From: Plotosus lineatus
Lineage: Eukaryota; Chordata; Actinopteri; Siluriformes; Plotosidae
Direction: 5' to 3'
Length of the DNA stretch: 64,000 bases
Assembly (NCBI GenBank): GCA_024760905.1
Contig: CM045729.1
Location: forward strand, 57,461,080 to 57,525,079
Part shown: piece after piece, positions 21,488 to 32,755 of the stretch
How the letters are laid out: each line of letters opens with the position of its first letter
Numbering within the stretch: position 1 is the first letter of the stretch
The notes under the pieces: model-generated
Seen by the model: only the letters and a program-made list of their open reading frames with translations
The model's database searches: none
Told to the model about the DNA's origin: nothing
Position numbers and translations under genes: made by a program

Positions 21488-23041
21488 CTAGTCCTTCTCA
21501 AAAAATTAGCATATTGTGATGAAGTTCATTATTTTCTGTAATGTACTGATAAAAATTAAACTTTCATATATTTTAGATTCATTGCACACCAAATGAAATA
21601 TTTCAGGTCTTTTATTGTTTAAATACTGATGATTTTGGCATACAGCTCATGAAAACCCAAAATTCCTATCTAAAAAAATTAGCATATTTCATCCAAGCAA
21701 TAAAAAAGTGTTTTTAATACAAAGAAGTCAACCTTCAAATAATTATGTTCAGTTATGCACTCAATACTTGGTCGGGAATCCTTTTGCAGACATGACTGCT
21801 TCAATGCGGCGTGGCATGGAGGCAATCAGCCTGTGGCACTGCTGAGGTGTTATGGAGGCCCAGGATGCTTTGATAGTGGCCTTAAGCTCATCCACAGTGT
21901 TGGGTCTGGTGTCTCTCAACTTTTTCTCCACAATATCCCACAGATTCTCTATGGGGTTCAGGTCAGGAGAGTTGGCAGGCCAATTGAGCACAGTAATACC
22001 ATGGTCAGTAAATCATTTACCAGTGGTTTTAGCACTGTGAGCAGGTGCCAGGTCGTGCTGAAAAATGAAAATCTTCATCTCCATAAAGCTTTTCAGCAGA
22101 TGGAAGCATGAAGTGCTCCAAAATCTCCTGATAGCTCGCTGCATTGACCCTGTCCTTGATAAAACACAGTGGACCAACACCAGCAGCTGACATGGCACCC
22201 CAGACCATCACTGACTGTGGGTACTTGACACTGGACTTCAGGCATTTTGGCATTTCCTTCTCTCCAGTCTTCCTCCAGACTCTGGCACCTTGATTTCCGA
22301 ATGACATGCAAAATTTGCTTTCATCCGAAACAAAGTAGTTTGGACCACTGAGCAACAGTCCAGTGCTGCTTCTCTGTCGCCCAGGTCAGGCGCTTCTGCC
22401 ATTTTTTCTGGTTCAAAAGTGGCTTGACCTGGGGAATGCGGCACCTGTAGCCCAGTCCACTGCTTCCACAGGTCCCCCAAGGTCTGGAATCGGCCCTTCT
22501 CCACAATCTTCCTCAGGGTCCGGTCACCTCTTCTGGTTGTGCAGCGTTTTCTGACACACTTTTTCCTTCCCACAGACATCCCACTGAGGTGCCTTGATAC
22601 AGCAATCTGGGAACAGCCTATTCGCTCAGAGATTTCTTTCTGTCTTACCCTCTTGCTTGAGGGAGTTAATGATGGCCTTCTGGACAGCAGTCAGGTCGGC
22701 AGTCTTACCCATGATTGCGGTTTTGAGTAATGAACCAGGTTGGGAGTTTTTAAAAGCCTCAGGAATCTTTTTCAGGTGTTTAGAGTTAATTGGTTGATTC
22801 AGATGATTAGGTTAATAGCTTGTTTAGAGTCCCTTTTCATGATATGCTAATTTTTTGAGATAGGCATTTTGGGTTTTCATGAGCTGTATGCCAAAATCAT
22901 CAGTATTAAAACAATTAAAGACCTGAAATATTTCAGTTGGTGTGCAATTAATCTAAAATATATGAAAGTTTAATTTTTATCAGTACATCACAGAAAATAA
23001 TGAACTTTATCACAATATGCTAATTTTTTGAAAAGGACTAG
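21488..23041 (-). mobile_element. Tc1-like DNA transposon, nearly complete
   Basis: The element is about 1.55 kb, flanked by TA on both sides, with outer ends ctagtccttctcaaaaaatt (left) and the complementary ttttttgaaaaggactag (right). The terminal repeats are about 190-200 bp. Each carries an inner copy of the aaaaaattagcata motif (left about 21672, right about 22848), the IR/DR arrangement that transposase binds twice. The transposase gene is on the minus strand. Confidence 0.95.
21761..22712 (-). pseudogene. Tc1-family DDE transposase, broken
   Basis: It cuts and pastes the element at TA. The start is MGKTADLTAVQKAI (ATG at 22712), the paired-like DNA-binding region. The catalytic triad is visible: first Asp in SDESKF (about 22340), second in QHDLAPAHSA (about 22055) and Glu in SPDLNPIENLWD (about 21950). 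The second Asp and the Glu are 34 residues apart, i.e. DD34E. Damage includes a small frame change in the helix-turn-helix near 22640, a frame change near 22240-22350, and TGG to TGA at 22013-22015 between the second Asp and the Glu. The usual length for the family is about 340 residues, so the gene is essentially full length. Confidence 0.93.
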
Positions 23042-23045
23042 TATA

Positions 23046-23092
23046 CTGGTCCTTCTCAAAAATTTAGCATATTGTGATAAAGTTCATTATTT
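23046..23092. mobile_element. Second Tc1 terminal-repeat scrap
   Basis: ctggtccttctcaaaaatttag ... aaagttcattattt repeats the left outer end of the Tc1 family only five bases after the complete element ends. Confidence 0.8.
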
Positions 23093-23109
23093 ATATAATA
23101 TATTATATA

Positions 23110-23320
23110 AACCAGGCGGAGTTCTCAGAGGCTTGGTTAGCACTTCTGGCCATACTACTTGAAAATGTTCAGTCCTTGCGAAACAAGATGGACGAGCTTC
23201 ACGCTTAGATTGCAGTGCAGAGGATCTGCTGTGTTTCTGTGAAACATGGCTCGAGGAGAGTACACCCGATGAGGCAATTGCTCCAGCCGGCTACACGGCC
23301 TCCATCCCCTGCAATCTGCA
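23110..23320 (+). pseudogene. LINE endonuclease N-terminal fragment (L2/CR1-like)
   Basis: The frame gives NVQSLRNKMDELHA, then (after frame shifts) sequence corresponding to a VLCFTETWLxE-type segment (gtgtttctgtgaaacatggctcgaggag) and an APAGYTASIP-like part (gctccagccggctacacggc). These are the opening blocks of APE endonucleases in fish LINEs. The rest is absent, which is unusual because LINE copies normally keep the 3' end. Confidence 0.65.
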
Positions 23321-23370
23321 CTGGACTGGAATCCCCTGCACTGGCGTTGTCGTTTGGCCCCTTACCGCCT

Positions 23371-23457
23371 GGGCTTCTTGTCAGCTGGGATGCGGCTCAC
23401 ATTGAGCTGCCTACCATAGCATATTAGCTTTGCTAGCCGCATCCCGGCGAACAAGCC
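23371..23457. repeat. Imperfect inverted repeat
   Basis: The left arm ends gctgggatgcggct (about 23397). The right arm starts agccgcatcccggc (23434). The arms extend outward to gggcttcttg and acaagccc, about 24 bp per arm with a 36-bp loop. No mobile-element family was recognised. Confidence 0.7.
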
Positions 23458-23764
23458 CAGTTGAGCGTGCTGAGTTATACACGCCCGAAGATACTCCGAT
23501 TTCATAGCTGTAGTAGAGTCGACCGGTCGTAGACAAGCATAGAGCAAAACATGAACAAACAAAACAACAAATAAAACAAATTAAAACTAACAAAGAAACA
23601 ATTTGCCTCTGAGAACGCCACGAAGTCGCCCTCTGGGCAGTGCCATCTTGGAGACGTCACTCCAACTTCAATGTAAAAGGACATGAAGAGTACTGTAATA
23701 AAGGTCCTTTTGGTATCGTTTGTTAAACATGCTACAGAACATAAAATCTCACACATAAACATGA
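23458..23764. other. Unassigned
   Basis: No repeat phrase or coding signal recognised. Confidence 0.4.
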
Positions 23765-24045
23765 ACTTAGGTATACTGTTCATTCAGTTCATTTTCTGTA
23801 CCCGCTTAATCCTAATTTGGGTCACGGGGAGGCTGGTGCCCATCCCAGCCAACTTCGGGCAAGGGCAGAGTGCACCCTGGATAGCTCGCCAGGCCATCGC
23901 AGGGCGGAAACACGCTGACGGCTTTGCAGCCTGCACTTGTCGAAAGTCAGCAATGGTTCTTTTACATGCCTCACACCATAGACAGTGGGAGACATGGCTG
24001 GCCTTTGATTACCCAGTTAGCTGCACTGGGGGACTTAGGTACTGT
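23765..24045 (-). mobile_element. SINE1 with L2-type tail, headless
   Basis: The SINE occupies about 23780-24032: minus-strand agtgcagctaactgggtaat start, body, then ctggcgagctatccaggg ... accctaatt-type tail and cagaaaatgaactgaatg. The tRNA-like head is missing. The flanking acttaggta(ta)ctgt repeat (23765-23779 and 24033-24045, 2-bp difference) looks like its target duplication. Confidence 0.85.
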
Positions 24046-24403
24046 ACTGGAATAATAATTGAAAAAGATTTTAATACAACAGTTCAGAGAAAACCATCGT
24101 TTCTCAGGAGAAAGTCTTATTTCTTCAGAAGAGACATCCAGCATTTTCTATCGCTTAGCCAGAGAAGACGCACAGCGGTTGAGTGGTATCATAGAGCTTA
24201 ACTGGTCATTAAAACACACAAAAAAAAGAGTCTCATTGACAACTTGTGCGCGAATAAGGAAAAAGGGGTGGGACGTGAGCTCAACCAATCAGGAGAAAGG
24301 AGGACAGCCATTGGCTGAATTTGAATCACGCCGGTTGCTCGGCAGGCAGCAAATGCTCAAACCGTGGGTGCAAAACCACGAATGGTCAAGGGCCTGCTGT
24401 ACC
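24046..24403. other. Unassigned
   Basis: Mixed composition with no clear coding or repeat signature. Confidence 0.4.
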
Positions 24404-24508
24404 TTTTCATGATATGCTAATGTCTTGAGAGAGGAATTTTGGGTTTTCATGAGCTGTATGCCAAAAACATCAGTATTAAAACAATTAAATATTTCAGTTG
24501 GTGTGCAA
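24404..24508 (-). mobile_element. Tc1 terminal repeat, left part, split by retroelement insertion
   Basis: cttttcatgatatgctaatg ... atttcagttggtgtgcaa matches the inner part of the Tc1 right terminal repeat (22834-22946). The repeat resumes at 27846 after the SINE1/RTE composite. Confidence 0.92.
24495..24508. repeat. Target-site duplication for the composite insertion, left
   Basis: cagttggtgtgcaa here and cagttggtgtgtaa at 27846-27859 (one mismatch). They bracket SINE1 plus the LINE nested in it. Confidence 0.9.
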
Positions 24509-24529
24509 ACCCAGTGTGGCTAACTGGGT
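24509..24529 (+). mobile_element. SINE1 copy, left piece, interrupted by RTE copy C
   Basis: acccagtgtggctaactggg is the SINE1 body start. The same SINE resumes at 27647 with gccatgtctctcactgtcta. About ten bases of SINE1 (tcaaaggccg) were lost at the LINE insertion point. Confidence 0.85.
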
Positions 24530-27500
24530 TAACCAGTGTCTCTCCCCCTTATACCGGTCCCAAGCCCGGATAAATGCAGAGGGTTGCGACAGGAAGGGCA
24601 TCCGGCGTAAAACTTCTGCCACATTAAAAATGCAAATGGTCAAAACAAAATTCATACCGGATCGGTCGAGGCCCGGCTTAACAACGACCGCCATCAGTGC
24701 TGTCAACCAACAGGGTGCTGATGGAAATTGGACTACTGTTGGTCGAAGACGTCGAAAAAGGAGAGGCGGGAGGCGTGTCCGTGGGCAGAGAGAGAAGAGG
24801 AAAGGCGTCAGTTTAGGACTGAGAGTAGAGACTTTGAATGTTGGAACTATGCAAGGAAAAGGCAGAGAGCTGGCTGACATGATGCAGAGGAGGAAGGTGG
24901 ACATACTGTGTGTTCAGGAGACCAGGTGGAAAGGTCGCAAGGATAGAAGCTTAGGAGCAGGGTTTAAGCTGTTTTATCATGGTGTGGATGGGAAGAGAAA
25001 TGGAGTAGGAGTCATCTTGAAGGAGGGGTTTGTCAGGAATGTTCTAAAAGTGAAATGAGTGTCAGATAGAGTGATGAGTCTCAAGTTAGAAATTGAAGGC
25101 GTGATGTTCAATGTTGTTAGTGCTTATGCCCCGCAGGCAGGGTGTGGGCTAGAAGAGAAGGAGAGATTCTGGAGTGAGTTTGATGAAGTGATGCAGAGTA
25201 CCCCCAGAGGTGAAAGAGTGGTCATTGGGGCAGACTTCAGTGGACATGTTGGTGCATGCAACAGAGGGGACGAGGAAGTGATGGGCAGGTTTGGTATCCA
25301 GGACAGGAACACAGAAGGACAGATGTTGATCGATTTTACAAAAAGGATGGAAATGGCTGTGGTGAATACTTTCTTCAAGAAGAAACAGGAGCATAGGGTG
25401 ACTTATGAAAGCGGAGGTAAGAGCACACAGGTAGACTACATCTTGTGCAGGCGATGTAATTTGAAGGAAGTCAGTGAGCAAAGTAGTAGTGGGTGAGAGT
25501 GTTGCCAAACAGCATAGGATGGTGGTGTGCAGGATGACGCTGATGGTGAGAAAGGTGAAAAAGGCAAAGGCAGAGCAGAAGACAAAGTGGTGGAAGCTGA
25601 AATAGGAAGAGTGTCGTATGTCTTCAAGGAGGAGTTGAAACAGGCTTTGGGTAGTCAGGAAGTTCTTCCAGATGACTGGACAACCACAGCCAATGTGATC
25701 AGGGAGACCGGTAGGAGAGTACTTGGTGTGTCCTCTGGAAGGAAAGTAGATAAGGAAACTTGGTGGTGGAATGAGGAAGTGCAGGAGTGTGTACAAAAGA
25801 AGAGGTTAGCTAAGAAGAAGTGGGACACAGAGAGGACCAAAGAGAGTAAACAGGAGTACAGGGAGACACAGCGTAAGGCGAAGGTAGCGGTGTCAAAGGC
25901 CAAACAGAGGGTGTATGATGACTTGTATGATAGGTTGGACAGTAAGGAGAGAGAAAATGATTTATAAAGGTTAGCACAGCAGAGAAATAGAGATGGGAAA
26001 GACGTGCAGCAAGTTAGAGTGATAAAGGACAGAGAGGGAAATGTATTGACTGATGACAGAAGTGTGCTGGGAAGATGGAAAGAGTACTTTGAAGAGCTGA
26101 TGAATGAGGAAAATGAGAGAGAAAAAAGAGTAGAACGGGTGACCATTGAGGACCAGGAAGTAGCAAAGATTAGTAAGGGAGAAGTGAGGAGGGCATTGAA
26201 GAGGATGAAGAGTGGAAAGGCAGTTGGCCCTGATGACATACCAGTTGAGGTATGGAAGTGTCTAGGGGAGGTCGCAGTAGATTTTCTGACAAGAATATTC
26301 AACAAGGTCTTAGAAAGTGAGCAGATGCTGGAGGAATGGAGGAGAAGTGTGCTTGTGCCCATTTTTAAGAACAAGGGAGATGTACAGAGTTGTGGCAACT
26401 ACAGAGGGATAAGGTTGATGAGCCATACAATGAAGTTATGGGAAAGAATAGTGGAAGCTAGACTAAGGGCAGAGGTCAGCATTTGTGAACAACAGTTTGG
26501 TTTCATGCCAAGAAAGAGCACCACAGATGCAGTGTTTGCTTTGAGGATGTTAATAGAGAAGTACAGAGAAGGTCAGAAGAAGCTGCATTGTGCCTTTGTG
26601 GATCTGGAGAAAGCATATGACAGGGTGCTGAGAGAAGAACTGTGATATTGTATGAAGAAGTCTGGAGTGGCAGAGAAGCATGTTAGAGTGGTGCAGGACA
26701 TGTATGAGAGATGTAAGACAGTGTTGAGGTGTGCTGTCAGTGTGACAGAAGAGTTCAAGGTGGAGGTGGGACTGCATCAAGGGTCAGCTCTCAGCCCCTT
26801 CTTGTTTGCTATGGTGATGGACAGGCTGACAGACGAGGTTAAACAAGAATCTCCATGGACTAAATGTTTGCAGATGACATCGTGATCTGTAGTGAGAGCA
26901 GAGAACAAGTGGAGGAAAATCTAGAGAGGTGGAGGTATGCCCTGGAAAGGAAGGGAATGAAGGTAAGACAGTAAGACAGAATACATGTGTGTGAACGATA
27001 AGGACCTAAGAGGAACGGTGAGGTTACAGGGGGCAGAGATAAAGAAGGTTGAGGATTTTAAGTACTTAGGCTCAACAATCCAGAGCAATGGAAAGTGTGC
27101 AAAAGAGGTGAAGAAGCGCGTGCAGGCAGGTTGGAATGGATGGAGAAAAGTGTCCGGTGTGATGTGTGATAGGAGAGTATTGGCAAGAATGAAGGGAAAA
27201 ATGTACAAGACGGCGATGAGGCCAGCGATGTTGTATGGTTTAGAGACACTGGCCCTGGGGAAAAGACAGGAGTCAGAGTTGGAGGTAGCAGAGATGAAAA
27301 TGTTGAGGTTCTCTTTGGGAGTAACGAGGATGGATAGGATCAGAAACGAGTACATCAGAGGGACAGCACATGTTTGATGTTTTGGAGACAAAGTCAGAGA
27401 GGCTAGATTGAGATGGTTTGGACATGTACACAGGAAGGATAGTGAGTATATTGGTAGTAGGATGCTGAGGTTGGAACTACCAGGCAGAAGACCCAGAGGA

Positions 27501-27646
27501 AGACCAAAGAGAAGATTTATGGATGTGGAGAAGGCGGACATGAAGATCATTGGAGTAAGAGTAGAAGATGCAGAGGATAGGGAGAGATGGAGGCAGATCA
27601 TTTGCTGTGGCGACCCCTGAAGGGAACAGCCGAAAGAAAAAAAGAA
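24530..27646 (+). mobile_element. RTE-type LINE, copy C, full span
   Basis: It starts aaccagtgtctctcccccttat and ends gctgtggcgacccctgaagg, gaacagccgaaag and an A/G-rich tail. Its length is close to copy B. It is inserted within a SINE1 copy that itself lies in a Tc1 terminal repeat. Confidence 0.93.
24690..27620 (+). pseudogene. Endonuclease-reverse transcriptase of RTE copy C, broken
   Basis: Order of domains as in copy B. Endonuclease: LCVQETRWKGRKD (about 24908) and IGADFSGHVGA (about 25228), where the usual catalytic Asn is Ser. An AGA to TGA stop lies at about 25056 and a small deletion at about 25477. RT: GKAVGPDDIPVEVWK (about 26216), VPIFKNKGDVQSCGNYRGI (about 26360), QFGFMPRKSTTDAVFALRML (about 26500), CAFVDLEKAYDRV (about 26595) and ALSPFLFAMVMDRL (about 26790). 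A 2-base loss at about 26860 throws the catalytic FADD out of frame. The C-terminus (26985-27620) has DFKYLGSTIQSN and ends WRQIICCGDP. Confidence 0.9.
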
Positions 27647-27845
27647 GCCATGTCTCTCACTGTCTATGGTGAGAGGCATGTAAAAGAACCATTGCTGACT
27701 TTCGTAAAGAGTAGGCTGCAAAGTCGTCAGCGTGTTTCTGTCCCTTGCTACAAAGGGTTGTGTAACAAAGACGTAAAAACCTCTGCCAAATCAAATGTGC
27801 CGACTCTTGAGTAAAAGGGGAAAAGCCAAAAGGAAGACAGACAGA
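27647..27845 (+). mobile_element. SINE1 copy, right piece, RTE-type tail
   Basis: Continues the SINE1 body (accattgctgactttcgtaa, gtgtttctgtcccttgctac). The tail has gacgtaaaaacctctgccaa and ends aagccaaaaggaagacagac. Confidence 0.9.
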
Positions 27846-27955
27846 CAGTTGGTGTGTAAAGAATCTAAAATATATGAAAGTTTAATTTTTATCAGTACAT
27901 TACAGAAAATAATGAATTTTTTCACAATATGCTAATTTTTTGAGAAGGATATACA
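27846..27955 (-). mobile_element. Tc1 terminal repeat, right part
   Basis: Resumes the terminal repeat interrupted at 24508 (gaatctaaaatatatgaaag ... gctaattttttgagaagga). It ends at TA. Confidence 0.9.
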
Positions 27956-27971
27956 GGGATGCAGGGATATA

Positions 27972-28835
27972 CAGACGCTCCCCGACTTACGTTTTTAATT
28001 GGTTCCGGACGGCCCGACGTAAGTTGAAAGTGAACGTAAGTTGTTACAGTGACGTATTACGTATGACGTGTGACGTATGACACTCATACTGTACTATACA
28101 TCCATAAATACCATTACAGTATCTCATAAAACACCCTTAAATCAATTATTATAAACATAACATTTTAAAATAATATCAAATATCTCAAATAATATCAACA
28201 TTAATTTCAAATGAGTTACTTATTTATACCAAGTCACTTTACATGAAGCTTAAAACAGTCAATCAATGCTTACAATATTATTATATCATAATATACCGAA
28301 AGTAGTGCACTTGCTGTGGGTTATACGGACTTCCGGTCTTTCAATGGCACAAGGGTGCCAACGTTTAGAACACAGCCTGCACTGTTGCAGTCTCCCAGCG
28401 AAGCAGAGAGCTCTTTCTTTTGTGTAAGTAAGTAAGTAGCTTTATTCAAGAGATGCATACAAAGAACAAGTACAAATCCTAATGAATATTAACATAAAAA
28501 TAAGTATATACTCTTAGGATTCTGCTAAAATATAATGAATATATGTAATGGTTCTGTAATTTGTGCATTCGGGATTTCATTCATATTACAACTCTCTTTG
28601 CTTAACTTTTTTTTATTATTATCTGCTTAAAGATAATAAATATAATTATTGTGATAGTTAATTCATCTCTGTGTATGAGACTTGCACCCATGCTAGTAGG
28701 CTTACACTTTTGACCAACCATATTTGCTTAGGGTTACAAAAGTCCGCAAAACAGTGTAAACACAGAGATGACGTCTTAACACAAGGGTAACACTATATAA
28801 CTATATAACTATATAACTATATATATATACATAAC

Positions 28836-28885
<50 letters not shown>

Positions 28886-29038
28886 CTGTAGTTTGTAAAC
28901 AATGAATGCAGCGTCATGACATCAGCGTACTACGTAGACACGTCTAAACTCAAAATTTGACTTTTTAAAAAAAAACAAACAAAGAAACATAAAATCGAAA
29001 AAACGTTAAACGGATGACCGTAAGTCGGGGAGCGTCTG
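27972..29038. mobile_element. MITE-B, complete (TA-flanked, 1.07 kb)
   Basis: It has 20-bp perfect inverted ends CAGACGCTCCCCGACTTACG, with TA on both sides (27970-27971 and 29039-29040). There is no coding capacity; inside are a tyAAT-rich stretch, a short aagtaagtaag run and a (CA)n tract (about 28840-28882). TA target and short ends suggest the Tc1/mariner/pogo superfamily. The name is a local label. Confidence 0.9.
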
Positions 29039-29046
29039 TATATATA

Positions 29047-29714
29047 CAGGGATCACTCACTTTCCGTGGTTAAGTTGGACCGAGATCCCCACACGACCAT
29101 CAAAATCTGCAAAGTAGGATCACCCCCCCACACACACATCCTTGACTGACGTATACGTGTATATATCAATAAATACATATCCAATGCTATAAATGCTTAT
29201 AATAACAATTAACATTGAAAAAATATCATAAGATGTAAATACAATATAAATACAGACGCTCTCCACTTACCAACATTCGTTTTGCAAACATCCGGAGATA
29301 CCAAGCTGTCCAAGGTCGAAAGTGAAAGTGAAATGAAATGAAATTGAAGAACAAGTCGAAATAGAAATTGAATAAAATCTCCAGGAAGTTAGATCATAAA
29401 TATAAGTATGAATTATGATTAAACATTATCCTGAGGTAGACTTAATACTAGGCTCTGGCAGAGGGGGGCATGGCTGCGCAGATGCACACAGATGTAATAA
29501 TATATCCAGTTTTGATGGGAGCTTTTGGGTTTTTTTTTTTTTTTTTTTACATAATTGGCCTCGTTTTTGTGACATTTTCCATAACTTTTCCATCTACTCT
29601 TCCTTAATTTCCTTATTTTTTAATTCAATGAATATTTATTTATTTATTTATATTTTTCAAAACTGTGATGCACTGAAGCCGCATTAATTGAAGCGCGAAG
29701 TAGTGAGGGATCCC
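29047..29714 (-). mobile_element. MITE-A copy, interrupted by a MITE-B fragment
   Basis: Ends cagggatcactcactttccg and gcgaagtagtgagggatccc are the decayed terminal repeats of MITE-A. At 29252-29478 the sequence switches to a MITE-B half (acgctctccacttaccaaca ... ggggggcatggctg) before MITE-A resumes with cagatgcacacagatg. Confidence 0.8.
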
Positions 29715-29722
29715 ATATATAT

Positions 29723-30043
29723 CTTCTTCTTTTCCTTTTGGCTTTTTCCCTTTTCTCGGGAGTCGCCACAGCGAATCATCTGATTCGCGAATTTGATTTG
29801 GCATAGGTTTTTACGTGGGATACCCTTCCTGTCACAACCCTTTTAGCAAGGGACAGAAACACGCCGATGGCTTTGCAGCTACTCTTTACGAAAGTCAGCA
29901 ATGGTTCTTTTACATGCGTCTCACCATAGACAGTGAGAGACATGGCCCGCCTTTGATAACCCAGTTAGCTGCACTGGGGGGACAGTGACAACCCTGTGCG
30001 GACTTGAACCCCCAACCTTGGGATCAGTGATCCTGCGACCTAT
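29723..30043 (-). mobile_element. SINE1 with RTE-type tail
   Basis: Minus strand: a decayed head near 30040, B-box gggggttcaagtccgcac, full body, ggaagggtatcccacgtaaa, gctgtggcgactcccgagaaa and a GAAGAA end. It lies directly after MITE-A in a short TA run. Confidence 0.9.
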
Positions 30044-30286
30044 CTAACTCGTAAATACTCCATACACATCAATGCTCTTCCTTGTAGCCTGTTGATCAAC
30101 CCGATGCTAGATGGATGCTTGAAACAAGCGGGAATTGTAGACAGTCACTTGACACTTAGAGAATACATTTTTCATTTACACTGCACGTAGGAGCAAAGCT
30201 TGAATGTTGGTGTAATTACACTACACTGACCTAGAGTCAGAGCTCCTATTGGGTTACCTGGTAAAGCAGGTCATTGGAGGGTTTTA

Positions 30287-30317
<31 letters not shown>

Positions 30318-30736
30318 ACACAAAGACAGACAAAAGTATCAGATCACTTTCCCTAGTACCTACATGCAACCACAAATACCAGGCAGGCATATTTCTTGTT
30401 CAGAGTGGCTAGACATTTATGTCAGGAAAAAAACACCAGCTTTGGGAATCGAAATGTAAATAAAAGCCCATAAATGGTTGTTTCCCTTAAATTGTGCATC
30501 TCCAGTACAATGAAAGCTACTTTGCTCACTCAGAATGCAAGAAGCAGAATATCTTCGGAAATTATTTGTTGCTTCTTTTCAGCTGGGCGATCTAGGCAAG
30601 GCCACTGCATATAACCCCCTATGTTTCATACTGACACTTCACTGTCCATAAAGTTCTTAGGGGTCAATGAAATTGAGCATATATAAAGAATGTTCAGCAA
30701 CTCAGTAAAAGAGCTTCAATCCTGTGCTCGTGCTTT

Positions 30737-30738
<2 letters not shown>
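30044..30738. other. Unassigned; short poly(C) and (CA)n
   Basis: A C-run followed by CA repeats at 30286-30322. No gene or mobile-element ends recognised. Confidence 0.4.

Positions 30739-30797
<59 letters not shown>
30739..30797. repeat. (TG)n microsatellite
   Basis: About 59 bases of TG repeat. Confidence 0.97.
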
Positions 30798-30800
<3 letters not shown>

Positions 30801-30881
30801 TTTGTGTCTGTGTGGAACAAAGCCCAATGTTTAAAAATATGTGGAGGCTTTGTTTTTACGCCCACCTTTGCCATGGATTGC

Positions 30882-31566
<685 letters not shown>

Positions 31567-31653
<87 letters not shown>
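31567..31653. repeat. (CA)n microsatellite
   Basis: About 86 bases of perfect CA repeat. Confidence 0.97.
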
Positions 31654-31655
<2 letters not shown>

Positions 31656-31985
31656 TAAGCTTCTATTGAGCACCGCTTGACATTTGTAAAATTTGATGAT
31701 TTGTATTTGTATTCCTCTGTACCCATGTGCAACATGATCAGTGCTGTGAGTAATTCAAATTTTTGTATTTTTTTTAAATACTGTATTTACATCAATTCAA
31801 AGCAGATTAACAGTGAATCATGAAACAGCAATGAAGTATAATTGTCTAGTGCTCTTTTCACAGATGCTTTTATGTAGCACATCTTACAGTTGAGAAGGTT
31901 TAAGAATCTAAGTATGGAATTCACCGCTTGATGTTTAATTCCACACATGGTTGACATGGGGAGGTGAGTCTCTGCCAGTCCTAAG

Positions 31986-32345
31986 ATTTAAACTCATCCA
32001 TCCATCCATTTTCTGGCCTGCTTAATCCTAATTAGGGTCACTGGGAGGCTGGTGCCCATCTCAGCCGATTCCGAGCAAGGGCGGGGTACTGGACAGCTCA
32101 CCAGGCCATCACAGGGCCAACACTCATACAACCATTCATATTGATTTGGAACAGCCAATTAGCCTACTGTGCATGTTTTTGGACTGTGGGAGGAAACCGG
32201 ATTACCCGGAGGAAACCAACACAAGCACAGGCAGAACATGCAACTCCACACAGAAATGCCTGAGCCTGGAATTGAACAGAGGACCTTCTTTCTGCTAGAC
32301 AAGCCTACTAACCGCTATGCCACTGTGCCGCCCAATTTACACTCA
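31986..32345 (-). mobile_element. SINE2 with L2-type tail, full length
   Basis: SINE at 31997-32334. Minus strand: head ggcggcacagtggcatagcg, B-box ctctgttcaattcc, body ggtttcctcccacagtcc and gcacagtaggctaattggc, tail tgatggcctggtgagctgtc ... ccctaattaggattaag, ending in (GGAT)n. An 11-bp duplication atttaaactca/atttacactca with one mismatch flanks it. This copy has no internal microsatellite. Confidence 0.9.
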
Positions 32346-32755
32346 GTAGAACTTAAATTTGCATAAGCACATGACATTTTTTTATTACTCCAAGAGTTCA
32401 GAATCTGTTATTCTTTCCTTTGCTCTCTATACTGTAACAGCAGTTTTAGGTTTCTGCCTATAAGCACTCCTGAATGTCAAGTCTGATTGAGACATATTGG
32501 CTAGGTATGGCCTGGGCTTTCTTCATTTTCTCAGCGCAACTGCAGTTATAAATTTGCCTGGGGATCATGTATTGATCTGTTCAGTGCTAAACAACATGGA
32601 TTTAAATCATTTAGTGGCATCAGCCCAGAATTACAGGTAAGCGTGCTCATGGTTTTATAATCACCAAATATTAGCAACTAATTGGATTCTGGAATTTCTC
32701 TCCATTGCAAAAATATAATTATTGTCAACTGTACATACATCCGAAATCAAGAATA

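Noticed and set aside
25149..27721. Minus-strand open frames across RTE copy C
   Set aside because: Antisense shadows of the LINE coding strand.
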